Counted from the first letter of the stretch, positions 26,488-35,577 are shown. The stretch is DNA of 52,890 nt from Paenibacillus dakarensis (GCF_001373415.1 NZ_CDSE01000014.1:1-52890), one strand, 5' to 3'. The notes: generated from the sequence alone by a model not told the origin. Program-made: numbers and translations.

Positions 26488-26530
26488 TCTATATTTTGTG
26501 CTCTGATCATAAATAAAGACTATATATTGT
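26488..26530 (-). promoter_or_regulatory. Tandem NrdR boxes in nrdIEF promoter
   Basis: On the minus strand ACAATATATAGT (26519-26530) and ACAAAATATAGA (26488-26499) resemble the NrdR consensus. They start exactly 31 bases apart, three helical turns, the usual spacing of NrdR box pairs. NrdR is the nucleotide-sensing repressor of ribonucleotide reductase operons. The promoter most likely overlaps these boxes. Confidence 0.75.
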
Positions 26531-26715
26531 ATCACTTCTACAAGTCTACCCTTTTTAATTCAAAATATCAAGAGGTCTAAAACTGTAGAAATTTGTACCA
26601 CCTCACTTGTGTAACTCTCTTCACTATTGCTACTATAAACTAATAGATTTTAGATCAAAGTCGCGGAATATCTGAATAGATTCCTATTTTTTTAATAGAG
26701 GAGTTGATGAGCTAG

Positions 26716-27636
26716 ATGACATTACAGCAATTAAAATATATCATCCAAATCGTCGAATCAGGGTCCATGAATGCCGCAGCAGCTAAGCTGTATATCTCAC
26801 AGCCTAGCTTATCTAACGCTGTCAAAGAGCTTGAAAAAGAAATGGGTATTCATATTTTTCTTCGTACCAACAAAGGGCTGCTGCTTTCAGAGGAAGGCGA
26901 AAAGTTTTTGGGGTATGCACGCCAAGTGATCGAGCAGGCTGATTTATTAGAACAGCAATATAAAGGGACAACTCCGCGACGTCGTGTCTTTTCTGTTTCG
27001 ACACAGCACTACGCATTCGCGGTCAATGCCTTCGTTAATCTCATCAAGACATATGATGCGTCGGAATATGAATTTACGCTTCGCGAATCTCAAACTTATG
27101 AAATCATAGAAGACGTCAAGCAATTAAGAAGTGAGCTTGGGATCATTTATTTAAGTAATTTCAATGAGAAAGTATTGACGAAACTGATAAAGGAGAGCGG
27201 CTTATCCTTTCATCTCTTATTTAAAGCTTATCCTCACATTTTTGTAAGCACACAAAATCCGCTTTCTAAGCTGAAGCAGGTCACACTAGAGGATTTGACC
27301 CCGTATCCATGCTTATCTTATGAGCAAGGTACCGTGAATTCCTTTTACTTTTCCGAAGAGCTCCACAGCACTGTCTATCACCCGAAGAGCATTGTCGTAA
27401 GCGATCGCGCTACCTTGTTTAATCTTCTGATTGGTTTAAACGGCTACACCATTTCATCGGGTATCTTAAGTGAGGATCTGAACGGAGGGAATATTGTGTC
27501 TGTTCCTTTAATCAGTGATGAAATTATGCGGATTGGCTATATCAAGCAAAGCCATCTTGGGCTAAGTCCTGTCTCAACTGAATACTTGAATGAACTCAAG
27601 CAGTACATTCGCAGCTACAATATTGCTATAAATTAA
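26716..27636 (+). CDS. LysR-family regulator, MetR/MtaR/CpsY-like
   Basis: A 306-residue LysR-type activator or repressor. The N-terminal helix-turn-helix is LQQLKYIIQIVESGSMNAAA through KLYISQPSLSNAVKELE. The effector domain contains FSVSTQHYAFAVNAFVNLI and IVVSDRATLFNLLIGLNGY, which closely match the streptococcal MtaR/CpsY/MetR group that controls methionine uptake and synthesis. GAGGAG precedes the ATG with an 11-base gap. It is divergent from nrdIEF and 101 bases upstream of metE on the same strand, so metE is its likely target, perhaps with homocysteine as cofactor. The target is inferred from position and family. Confidence 0.88.
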   Translation: MTLQQLKYIIQIVESGSMNAAAAKLYISQPSLSNAVKELEKEMGIHIFLRTNKGLLLSEEGEKFLGYARQVIEQADLLEQQYKGTTPRRRVFSVSTQHYAFAVNAFVNLIKTYDASEYEFTLRESQTYEIIEDVKQLRSELGIIYLSNFNEKVLTKLIKESGLSFHLLFKAYPHIFVSTQNPLSKLKQVTLEDLTPYPCLSYEQGTVNSFYFSEELHSTVYHPKSIVVSDRATLFNLLIGLNGYTISSGILSEDLNGGNIVSVPLISDEIMRIGYIKQSHLGLSPVSTEYLNELKQYIRSYNIAIN

Positions 27637-27737
27637 ATCTATAGCAAATCATAACTTTTAGGTATTATCATATGTCCATCCCGCTGCACTATACTTTCGG
27701 TATTCGAATCAGAAACTTACGAGTAGGAGCGGATCAT

Positions 27738-30014
27738 ATGAAAACATCGATAATAGGTTATCCTCGTATAGGAGCAAACCGACAACTAAAGTTTACTTTA
27801 GAGAAATATTTTAAGGATGAGATCACGGCGGTTGAACTACAGGAGCAAGCCAAACAGCTTCGTCAGCTGCATTGGATCATCCAACAGGAATATCGTATTG
27901 ACTATATTCCATCCAATGATTTTTCATTTTATGACACGACATTAGATACTGCTGTATTATTCAATATTGTCCCAGATCGTTATCGCAAACTTAACCTAAG
28001 TGCTATTGATACTTACTTCGCAATGGCTAGAGGATACCAAGGCCCTAACGGCGACGTAAAGGCGCTCGCGATGAAGAAGTGGTTTAACACGAACTATCAT
28101 TACATTGTGCCTGAGCTCGAAGACGGTACATCCATTGAACTGACAGGAAGCAAGCCGTTCGATGATTTCAAAGAAGCACTCGCACAAGGCATTCGTACGA
28201 AGCCGGTCGTGCTCGGTGCATTTACATTGCTCAAACTGCTGCGATTCACAGGTAAGAAGAACATCGCTGATGTAAAGGCTGATTTTATCACCAGCTACAG
28301 TTCCTTGCTGGATACCTTTAACACACTCGGAGCAGAATGGGTACAGTTCGATGAGCCTGCATTGGTTAAGGATTTAACTTTGGCTGATATTCAGCTGTTC
28401 CAAGAGCTGTACACCGCAATTCTGGGTCGTAAAGGTGCGAGCAAGGTGCTCGTCCAAACATATTTTGGTGACGTTCGCGACTGCTACAGCGAACTCACCA
28501 AATTGGACTTCGATGGAATTGGACTTGATTTTGCAGAGGGACTTAAGAACATTGACCTGATCGAGCAATACGGGTTCCCTACAGGCAAGCAGCTCTTCGC
28601 TGGTGTTATTAACGGTAAAAATATTTGGCGAAATCAGTTCGAGAAAACGATTTCTATTGTCGGTAGACTGCAGAAGCATTGTCATCAAATCATCCTCAAT
28701 ACATCTTGCTCGTTGCTGCATGTTCCCTATTCGTTAGAACAGGAATCGAAGCTATCCTCTGATCATAAGAAGCACTTTGCATTTGCGCAGGAAAAACTGT
28801 CTGAGCTTGCTGAATTAAAGATAATCTTAGCAGAACAGCATGAGCAGGTATCGAATCACCCTCTATTTACAACCAATAAGGCATTATTTAATGGTTCAAG
28901 AGTTGTTCCTAATCAAGCGGTGCAACAACAGATCGCTGCGTTAGAGGATAAGGATTTTATCCGTTTGCCTGAATTTGAAGCGCGTGAGGAGCTGCAGAAA
29001 GAGGCATTCCAGCTACCTCTACTTCCGACAACGACTATTGGCTCCTTTGCCCAAACGCAGGATGTACGGGCTAATCGGGCTTCTTTCAAGAAGGGTTCCA
29101 TTACGGAAGAACAATACGTAGCCTTCAACAAGAAAAAAATCGCAGAGTGTGTTCAGATGCAGGAAAGGATCGGACTAGATGTGCTCGTGCACGGTGAATT
29201 TGAGCGCAATGATATGGTTGAGTATTTTGGAGAATGCCTGGATGGGTATCTATTTACAGAGAAAGCGTGGGTACAATCATACGGTACACGGTGTGTAAAG
29301 CCTCCTATTGTCTGGGGTGACATCTCCCGATCCAAGCCGATGACCGTTGACTATTCCGTTTATGCGCAAAGCCTGACATCCAAGCCGATGAAGGGAATGC
29401 TTACAGGACCGATTACGATACTGAATTGGTCGTTCCCGCGTGAGGATATCAGCTTAAAGGAATCCGCACTCCAGATTGCACTCGCTATTCGCGAAGAAGT
29501 GCTCGACTTGGAGCAGCATCATATTCGAATCATTCAAATTGATGAAGCCGCATTACGTGAGAAGCTGCCGCTGCGCCGCTCTGACTGGAATAAGGAGTAT
29601 CTCGATTGGGCAATACCTGCCTTTAGACTGGTGCACAGCGGAGTACAAGCAGAAACCCAAATTCACACACATATGTGCTACAGTGAGTTCGAAGATATTA
29701 TTAAAGAAATTGATGCGATGGATACCGACGTGATAACCTTTGAGGCATCACGCTCTGACCTGTCCCTTATTGACGTACTCAAGCGCAATGAATTTAAGAC
29801 AGAAGTTGGACCAGGCATTTATGATATACACTCACCGCGTATCCCAGGTGTTAAGGAAATGAAGCTTACATTAACGAAGATGCTTGAGAAGCTGCCTGCT
29901 GAAAAGCTGTGGGTAAATCCTGACTGCGGATTAAAAACGCGTAATACGAAAGAAATCGAGCCAAGCCTGACCAACATGGTTCAGGCCGCTCAAGAAGTTA
30001 GACAATCTCTATAG
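27738..30014 (+). CDS. metE: Cobalamin-independent methionine synthase
   Basis: A 758-residue enzyme transferring methyl from methyltetrahydrofolate polyglutamate to homocysteine without B12. The N-terminal domain starts SIIGYPRIGANRQLKFTLEK. The C-terminal catalytic barrel has the zinc-binding segment IHTHMCYSEF (His and Cys ligands), GEFERNDMVEYFGE and the final ligand region NPDCGLKTR. AGGAGCGG lies before the ATG at 27738, giving a standard MetE N-terminus; the frame is open further upstream without a ribosome site. It lies next to a MetR-like regulator and close to riboswitch-controlled nrdIEF, another B12-independent enzyme. An intrinsic terminator follows. Confidence 0.96.
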   Translation: MKTSIIGYPRIGANRQLKFTLEKYFKDEITAVELQEQAKQLRQLHWIIQQEYRIDYIPSNDFSFYDTTLDTAVLFNIVPDRYRKLNLSAIDTYFAMARGYQGPNGDVKALAMKKWFNTNYHYIVPELEDGTSIELTGSKPFDDFKEALAQGIRTKPVVLGAFTLLKLLRFTGKKNIADVKADFITSYSSLLDTFNTLGAEWVQFDEPALVKDLTLADIQLFQELYTAILGRKGASKVLVQTYFGDVRDCYSELTKLDFDGIGLDFAEGLKNIDLIEQYGFPTGKQLFAGVINGKNIWRNQFEKTISIVGRLQKHCHQIILNTSCSLLHVPYSLEQESKLSSDHKKHFAFAQEKLSELAELKIILAEQHEQVSNHPLFTTNKALFNGSRVVPNQAVQQQIAALEDKDFIRLPEFEAREELQKEAFQLPLLPTTTIGSFAQTQDVRANRASFKKGSITEEQYVAFNKKKIAECVQMQERIGLDVLVHGEFERNDMVEYFGECLDGYLFTEKAWVQSYGTRCVKPPIVWGDISRSKPMTVDYSVYAQSLTSKPMKGMLTGPITILNWSFPREDISLKESALQIALAIREEVLDLEQHHIRIIQIDEAALREKLPLRRSDWNKEYLDWAIPAFRLVHSGVQAETQIHTHMCYSEFEDIIKEIDAMDTDVITFEASRSDLSLIDVLKRNEFKTEVGPGIYDIHSPRIPGVKEMKLTLTKMLEKLPAEKLWVNPDCGLKTRNTKEIEPSLTNMVQAAQEVRQSL

Positions 30015-30024
30015 AAATAACTTT

Positions 30025-30066
30025 ACGATCAATCTACTGCGAATATAGTAGATTGATCGTATTTTT
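30025..30066 (+). terminator. Intrinsic terminator after metE
   Basis: ACGATCAATCTACT and AGTAGATTGATCGT form a perfect 14-bp stem with an 8-base loop, followed by ATTTTTG, 11 bases after the metE stop. Confidence 0.88.
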
Positions 30067-30078
30067 GTACTGCTCCCA

Positions 30079-30317
30079 CAAGCAGCTCCTTGGCCACGCG
30101 GCTCTGAAGGATTCGTATCCAAGACCGGCCTGCCAACCGCAAAGGGAAGTCACGCTTCGCCTGTAATGTTGCCGTAATCAACGTACTGATTGCAGTAGCA
30201 ACACTGAAAGCAACCATCAGTGCAATCATCGAAAGATTCTGCAACCATACAAGATATACTGCGAACTGTGCTTGGAGTATTCCCTCTTCGGCAATGTAAA
30301 CTACTTTCAGTTCACCC
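30079..30317 (-). pseudogene. Possible remnant of a membrane protein C-terminus
   Basis: A short minus-strand frame of about 95 residues holds a strongly hydrophobic stretch (MIALMVAFSVATAISTLITA) followed by a basic, ordered-looking segment, FPLRLAGRSWIRILQSRVAK. Its far end runs into the metE terminator, which argues against an intact gene. I do not recognise the family. The rest of the 30067-30544 gap is AT-rich and shows no other gene. Confidence 0.3.
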
Positions 30318-30544
30318 ATTGAAACCCTGATCACGCAGTGCTTGTACAGATATCAAACCAACCAAGTATTTTATAAAGTATATTTCTAAGTAAAGATCAA
30401 AATGGATAGTCCTTTTTAAAAATTTTCATTTAATTATTATAAAAAAGTTGATCAAAAAAACTGAAATATCGTAACATCATCCCCCTATTAAACACGCCCT
30501 ATAAATGAATTTATTGGATCATAATAGGAGTAGTAAACATGAAT

Positions 30545-32053
30545 TCATTCAACTTTGATTTCATTTCTACGCCCCATATACCATGGGTAAAGCGAGGCAG
30601 CCAACTCTAACGGCACGTCGTCAACACCAGTATGATGAATCGGTTTAGCTCGATTGATTGTTCGGATAGATGCGAGACCAACTATTTGTTGAAAGATGTT
30701 CCGGGTTACTTTCACTTCAATAATCTTATCTCGTTTTGACACAAATAAAGAAGTGGTCAGACTCCCTGTTTTGAATTGAATGAATTGATCGTTCAAAATG
30801 TATCGGGTATTAAAGTAGTCTAGCAATCTTGATACAGCGATAAGAATGAACAAGACAGCAGGTATGATCCACCAAGCTTGCTCCACTTTTAGAATACTCG
30901 GTTTGAAATAAAATAAGATAGCCGTTGCAATGATCCAGATCCAACTTGGCTTAAACAAACGAATCCATAGGGATTTTACCGGGAGACGAATCATCTTTGT
31001 TGTTACTTCATAAGATGGTAAAATTTCCGAAATCATTTCATATGAACGTTTAACAGGTAAAAATGGATATAGTGAATTGATTTCAAGTGTATCTTCTCCA
31101 TAACTCAAACTACCTGCACTGATTAGCTTCACTTCAGCAAGTCCAAGCAATCGTTTCATGATGGACTGCTTAATTTCTATTGCCTGCACTTTTTCTTTTG
31201 AAATAGAAAAGGTAGTTTCATCAATTACACCTTTTGTAATGTAGATGCGATCATTGTCTGAGGAAATTTCATATTTTCCATATTTTAAATAAGTCCGCAC
31301 GATTCCAAAAATGGCGGAAGCAATGACAAGTAGAGTGATGATGATTGTCACCATCTGCCAGGAACTTATGATACTTGTAAAAATTCCTTCGGCTTCTTTT
31401 TCTACACTAAAAATTTCATTGATTTTAAAATAAAAAGAGCCAATTAAAGGGATCAATGCTAAAAAGCTTAGAGATGTAAAGGAGGCTTTCAAAATGTCCC
31501 TATTCGCTGGCCTAAAATGAATAGTTCGATTTGAATGTACATCTTCTGTAATCATTTTAGAAGATAATTCAATATTATCGACTTTTGTATCAAACGTCGA
31601 TTCGTCGCGAACAGTGCTTGTCACATACGTTTCCATTCGATCTGCTTCTAGTTGAGAAATGACTTCAAATTTAACAGAAGCATCCTCTCCTGCCATTCCT
31701 GTCTCAAAACTGATGCTAGTAACTTTAAAAAACCGATGAAATAAAGAAGTATGACGATTTATGTTTTGAATTTTAGAACAAGGAATAGTTCGCTCCGATT
31801 TGCTGAAAATTCCTTTGTAAAGATAAAAGGACCTATCATCGAGTTCATATTTATGGGTGAACCATTTCAGTATTATTGAAATAACTGTAATTCCTAAAAC
31901 TAGGAAAAAAGCAATTCTACCGTAGGTGATAAAGGCTGATCCCGAACCAGCTTTAATCACAAATAAATAAATCACAAAGAAAATAGAGCTCTTGACTAAT
32001 TTACACAAATTAAAAAGTATGAGAAGTGGATTGTATCGTTTTGCCTTCTTCAT
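30545..32053 (-). CDS. ydbT: PH-domain membrane protein, YdbT-like
   Basis: A 502-residue membrane protein with repeated bacterial PH (bPH2, DUF304) units. Two hydrophobic stretches at about 10-35 and 38-62 are followed by a PH unit starting KYELDDRSFYLYKGIFSKSE. Two further hydrophobic pairs (about 190-260 and 360-410) each precede another unit: KYEISSDNDRIYITKGVID and RYILNDQFIQFKTGSL. The three-unit layout and length match B. subtilis YdbT. Its ATG overlaps the stop of the upstream ydbS-like gene (ATGA), so translation is coupled. The YdbS-YdbT pair is linked in Bacillus to resistance against some antimicrobial compounds; the mechanism is unknown. Confidence 0.85.
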   Translation of the reverse strand: MKKAKRYNPLLILFNLCKLVKSSIFFVIYLFVIKAGSGSAFITYGRIAFFLVLGITVISIILKWFTHKYELDDRSFYLYKGIFSKSERTIPCSKIQNINRHTSLFHRFFKVTSISFETGMAGEDASVKFEVISQLEADRMETYVTSTVRDESTFDTKVDNIELSSKMITEDVHSNRTIHFRPANRDILKASFTSLSFLALIPLIGSFYFKINEIFSVEKEAEGIFTSIISSWQMVTIIITLLVIASAIFGIVRTYLKYGKYEISSDNDRIYITKGVIDETTFSISKEKVQAIEIKQSIMKRLLGLAEVKLISAGSLSYGEDTLEINSLYPFLPVKRSYEMISEILPSYEVTTKMIRLPVKSLWIRLFKPSWIWIIATAILFYFKPSILKVEQAWWIIPAVLFILIAVSRLLDYFNTRYILNDQFIQFKTGSLTTSLFVSKRDKIIEVKVTRNIFQQIVGLASIRTINRAKPIHHTGVDDVPLELAASLYPWYMGRRNEIKVE

Positions 32054-32544
32054 GACTCCACTTCCTTAATTTTCGCATAACGAGCAATCTGATTCCTTAA
32101 CTTGATAGCTACATCTTTAGATAGGGCAGGAATTGTGTGAGATGACCCCATTGTTTCAATTGAAATTGAACAGAGTCCATATTTTCTAAGTAACGGTCCT
32201 TGTTTAGTTGCAACCGATTGAATTTTTGTCATCGGGACAAGTTGATGCTCTTCATAAATAACGCCTGATTTTAATTGTAAAAACTCTTCATCTACATCAT
32301 AACGCCAGTTTTTATAAAGTAAAAACGGGCTGGTAAATGACCAAGCCAAACCTAGCACAGAGATCGCTGTTATACCAATCAGAATCCAACCGATCCACTC
32401 TTTCCATGAAAAACGATAATCTAGGTAAAGTAAAACCCCAAGGATCATGAATCCGATTAGATTCATGATCATTTCACTTATAATCCATACTTTGACCGCA
32501 TCCTTGGATAATCGCTTTTGAGGTGCGTTCATTTGAGAATACAT
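32050..32544 (-). CDS. ydbS: PH-domain membrane protein, YdbS-like
   Basis: A 164-residue protein with two membrane segments at about 27-45 (NLIGFMILGVLLYLDY) and 53-73 (WIGWILIGITAISVLGLAW), then one bPH2 unit, YDVEEEFLQLKSG-like, with LVPMTKIQSVATKQGPLLRK. It resembles B. subtilis YdbS, which acts with YdbT. The ATG at 32544 has GGCGGTG in front at a 6-base gap; the frame has an earlier start codon inside that site. It overlaps the next gene by 4 bases. Confidence 0.85.
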   Translation of the reverse strand: MYSQMNAPQKRLSKDAVKVWIISEMIMNLIGFMILGVLLYLDYRFSWKEWIGWILIGITAISVLGLAWSFTSPFLLYKNWRYDVDEEFLQLKSGVIYEEHQLVPMTKIQSVATKQGPLLRKYGLCSISIETMGSSHTIPALSKDVAIKLRNQIARYAKIKEVES

Positions 32545-32594
32545 AAAAATCACCGCCTATATTTCTAAACTACTATTCTTATATTTCGTTAAAA

Positions 32595-32966
32595 CTATTC
32601 ATCCAGAAATATATCTTCAAGAGATGGTTCTTCCACTTCTACACGAAGGACATCTACCTTATAATGATTAAATGCCCGTATCATTTCAGCATTTTTTTTT
32701 CTTCATCAATATTGATAGTTACATAGGAGTCATTCATTACTACATCCGTTCCAACCGATTCCAGCCATTGCTGTAATGTTACCTGTTTAGCTTTCTGTAT
32801 CGTAGAATGCTTGAGCTTTACAGTGATTGTCGACCTATAGAATGCTCTAAGCTCATCCATTGTGCCTATTTTAACAATCTGCCCTATGGCTTGTGCAATA
32901 CCAAGCTTCTTTTTCATACCAAATGAAAATTTAGCGATCTTTTTATGAGCATGAGATTCTAATCCC
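32595..32966 (-). pseudogene. ABC transporter ATP-binding protein remnant
   Basis: The frame reads GLESHAHKKIAKFSFGMKKK, then LGIAQAIGQ, which is the region before and at the ABC signature. It then jumps straight to IVKIGTMDELRAFYRSTITV, which normally follows the H-loop. Walker B, the D-loop and the H-loop are missing, so an internal deletion joins the two parts. A run of nine A at about 32693-32701 shifts the frame again before the expected C-terminus VEEPSLEDIFLDE and its stop at 32595. The 5' end stops at the IS3-type element. It belonged to an ABC-2 type exporter by its C-terminal sequence. Confidence 0.75.
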
Positions 32967-32989
32967 TATTATGGACTGTCAACAGTAAA

Positions 32990-33820
32990 TCAGACAACTT
33001 TTTTAAGGGCAGCAGCTTTGTACTGAATTGGCGTCATGTATCCTAATGTGCCATGAATACGATGCTTGTTGAACCAGTTCACATAATCATATAATTCCAA
33101 CTTTAGATGATGAAGGCTTTGAAAATTCATCTGGTTTACGAATTCTGTATTCATCACTTTGTAGGTGGCTTCAGCAACGGCGTTGTCGTAAAGACAGCCT
33201 TTCATGCTCAGAGAGCGACCAATATCAAAAGTCCCCAGCAGCTCGTCCATGTCCTGGTTCTTAAATTCACTTCCACGATCCGTATGAAACCACTGAATGT
33301 CGCTTAAGTTGCCTTCTACCGTGGCAAAGGCACGAGAAATTAGAGCAGCGTCTTTATTGGGACATGCGCTGTGGCCAATGATTTCTCGATTAAATAAGTC
33401 AATGAGCACACAAATGTAGTGCCACTTCTGCTGAATCTTGACATAAGTGAGATCGCTGACCACGAAGCGTTTTGCTTCGGTTTAATCGAACTCACGCTTC
33501 AACACATTTGCTGTTGTTGCTTCGTTACAAGCGTCTTATGCGGCTTATACTGCGCTATCGTACGTGGACACAAGACCCTGCTCTTTCATGATATGACCGA
33601 TTCGGCGCCTGGAAAGGATGAATCCTTGTTCCTTAAGTTTGACTTTGATCTTGCGTGTTTCATACGCTTTACGATTCGCATGAAAAATCTCAATAATGGC
33701 TGTCGTTACTTCGTCTTCGTTATCTTTTTCTTTCGCTTCATAATATAACGTGCTTCTAGCGATTTGCAGGACTTCGCACATTGCCGATACTAAGTATTTA
33801 TCACTGTTTTGCTTAATGAT
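32990..33820 (-). pseudogene. IS3-family transposase OrfB (DDE), frameshifted
   Basis: The N-terminal part reads KYLVSAMCEVLQIARSTLYY, then RRIGHIMKEQGLVSTY, typical of the HTH_21 region. The frame then shifts at least twice and has a TAA near 33480. It resumes as RFVVSDLTYVKIQQKWHYIC with the rve catalytic core: Asp in SDLTYV, Asp in FHTDRGSEF and Glu in AVAEATYKVMNTEF, ending HGTLGYMTPIQYK. All three DDE residues are therefore present, but in separate frames. Confidence 0.82.
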
Positions 33821-33822
33821 CT

Positions 33823-34103
33823 TTACTTTCGTCCCATGATCAGCGCGGCTTGCTTTAAAATGTCATTCTCCATTTCAAGCCGCTGAACTCGTTTACGAAG
33901 AGCGAGGAGCTCATTCTCCTCAGCGGTTCGGTTATCTTTTTCAGAAAACGACCCTGAGGTTTGGGCTTGTTAAATCCAGCGATCTAGTGCAGATGGACTA
34001 AGCTCATACTCTCTCACATGGATGCTCTTGGCTTTCCGTTTTCATATAACTGAACCATTTGTCTTTTGGAATCTGCTGTAAATGTGCGTCTTTGTTTTGG
34101 CAT
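33823..34103 (-). pseudogene. IS3-family transposase OrfA, frameshifted
   Basis: Starts MPKQRRTFTADSKRQMVQLY after an AGGAGCGG ribosome site. The frame shifts at about 34020 and then meets a TAA after LSPSALDRWI. It continues as a leucine-zipper-like segment, [19 protein letters not shown], to LIMGRK and a stop overlapping the orfB start region, as usual in IS3 elements where OrfAB is made by frameshifting. Confidence 0.78.
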
Positions 34104-34351
34104 AGTAGATCCGCTCCTAATAGTATTGATTTCATTCTACTAGCCCCTATTTTTTATGTCCAACTAAATGTAGACGATCCATTTCCACCTTTCCTGATTA
34201 AAATTCCCTATTCCGGTTATTGATTTCCCTCTTTTTTCTGTATACTAATGATAGGGAATCGTATCAAAAATCGTTTTCATCCATCTACCATTATTATAAG
34301 CCTTCTTTCTTACCCCTACTGAAATTCCCCCTTAATTTTCTCTTATGAAAG

Positions 34352-34774
34352 ATGCACAATTTTATAGTGTTATTTCTTCTATTGGTAATGGGTATCTTCT
34401 GATATGCACATAAATTCGGGGCTACATTGATTACGATGATAAAATGGATTCAAAACCTTGGAGGAGGTTTATATGAACAACCATATAATCTCCATCAATA
34501 CCCGATCATGTTAAATAAAAAAGGGAGACTAAAAAGGAAATATCGGATCTATAAGGAACTGATTACAACACTTGATCAATAAACAGAGACCTTACAACAA
34601 AACGATAAGCTCTTCCAGCGCTATTACCGTGGCACAAATACAAGCGATTCCAGTAGTGGAACCGGTCTTGGGATGGCCATTACGAAACAATTGGTTCAGC
34701 TTCATGGAGGATCTATTAATGTAAAAAGCACGCCACAAAAAGGTACAACTGTACGAATCATTTTACCGGTCTAA
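34352..34774 (+). pseudogene. Sensor histidine kinase remnant with internal deletion
   Basis: One frame runs through the region but contains TGA at 34400-34402 and TAA at 34580-34582. It begins with a membrane segment (FIVLFLLLVMGIF), a linker (MIKWIQNLGGGLYEQPYNLH) and RYRIYKELITTLDQ, as found before the dimerisation domain of many Bacillales kinases. After TETLQQNDK it passes directly to LFQRYYRGTNTS, then SGTGLGMAITKQLVQLHGG, the G-box part of the ATPase domain. The phospho-acceptor His and N-box have been deleted. I infer a dead gene. The stretch 34182-34351 before it shows no gene. Confidence 0.7.
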
Positions 34775-34802
34775 ATGGATGAAAATTAGGAATAGTTCAT
34801 TT

Positions 34803-35442
34803 TCACAGAAATTCAAAAAATACATTCAAGGATTGTGATGCCGTCAGGATTTCAAAATCTTGGCGGTACCAAAGATACTTTAGGCATTCCATCACCCTTA
34901 ACGATGTCATGTGCAATAACATTGTCGATGTCAGACGTTTCAAATAACCGTACTTTTCTAAATATCGAGTGCCTAGTAAATCATCAATTGCTTTGAAAAA
35001 GCTTTGCAAAGGTAGATAAACTTCCATCATATGGACAGTCAATTTTAAGCCAAACAATTTGAGTTCGATTAAACGGTTGTCCTTTGTATTCTTCATGTTT
35101 GATTACTTGTGGATACATAAGCAAAAGACGTTCAATTGCTGTTGTTTTACCAATTCCAGAAATACCGATAATGGATAAGCTATCGGCAGTTAAACGTATA
35201 TAATTTAGTCGTTCATCTATATATTTATGAGCTGTTTCCTCTTCTTCACGCAATTCATACAACACCCGAACACGCTCTAGAAATGTTCAATCTAATGGAT
35301 TTCGCGCCAAGTAACCTCTCCGAATCAATGTAGACAATCGACGTTCTACCTCAAAATGAATAGGTAACGGCTGTATAAAATTCTTCTCGACCCCCTTTAA
35401 TCCACTTATCAATTTTAGATGTTCTTTTTCTTTTCGACACAA
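34803..35442 (-). pseudogene. TnsC-like transposition ATPase remnant (Tn7-type)
   Basis: From a TTG at 35442 the frame reads a TnsC/TniB-like N-terminus: ISGLKGVEKNFIQPLP, then STLIRRGYLARNPLD, where a TGA follows (about 35307). It continues as TFLERVRVLYELREEEETAH and the Walker A segment IIGISGIGKTTAIERLL, then NRTQIVWLKIDCPYDGSL. A frameshift follows, and the next frame supplies FFKAIDDLLGTRYLEKYG and STMLLHMTSL. Walker B and the C-terminal half are gone. In Tn7-like transposons this ATPase links target selection to the TnsAB transposase. It lies just inside the second Tn7-type end (35568), reading away from glmS as tns genes do. No tnsA or tnsB is seen. Confidence 0.72.
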
Positions 35443-35447
35443 AAACA

Positions 35448-35475
35448 CCCCTTTAGATAATCATATCCAAAGGGG
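35448..35475. repeat. Inverted repeat at the tnsC-like ribosome site
   Basis: CCCCTTT (35448-35454) and AAAGGGG (35469-35475) are 7-bp arms. The arm nearest the gene is its ribosome site AAAGGGG, so the hairpin would hide it in RNA. Could limit expression of the ATPase; inference. Confidence 0.4.
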
Positions 35476-35489
35476 CAAAGCTTTCAACT

Positions 35490-35568
35490 TTTTTATAAAC
35501 GTCGTAACTTTATTTTAAACCTCGCATCTTTTTTTATAAACATCGCGACTTTATTTTAAATCCACACA
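35490..35568. mobile_element. Second Tn7-like transposon end (glmS-proximal end of a distal element)
   Basis: Two 30-bp direct repeats, 35490-35519 and 35531-35560, differ at 3 positions and share TTTTTATAAAC and ACTTTATTTTAAA. Read on the minus strand each contains AATAAAG, the core of Tn7 TnsB sites. The outer edge reads TGTGTGGATTTAAAATAAAG from 35568, a TGT terminus at a spacing like that of the neighbouring element. It faces the tnsC-like remnant, so it is the glmS-side end of an older transposon extending left. Candidate target duplication is ATCAA (35569-35573). The far end was not found. Confidence 0.65.
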
Positions 35569-35577
35569 ATCAATTTA

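Larger units (their letters stand above)
32972..34181 (-). mobile_element. Degenerate IS3-family (IS150-like) insertion sequence
   Basis: A 1,210-bp element. Left end TGGACTGTCAACAGTAAATC and the reverse complement of the right end, TGGATCGTCTACATTTAGTT, are imperfect terminal inverted repeats beginning with TG. It contains orfA and orfB remnants on the minus strand. No clear target duplication is seen (left flank CTATTA, right flank TTTCCA). Both reading frames are broken, so the element is dead on its own. It separates the ABC ATPase remnant from the sensor-kinase remnant. Confidence 0.82.

Noticed and set aside
30029..30334. Full 101-codon minus frame after metE as an intact gene
   Set aside because: It runs into the metE terminator and has no convincing ribosome site; kept only as a possible remnant.
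30340..34800. Far end of the older Tn7-like element
   Set aside because: No inverted copy of its 30-bp repeats with a TGT terminus and ATCAA flank could be found; the end may be deleted or outside.
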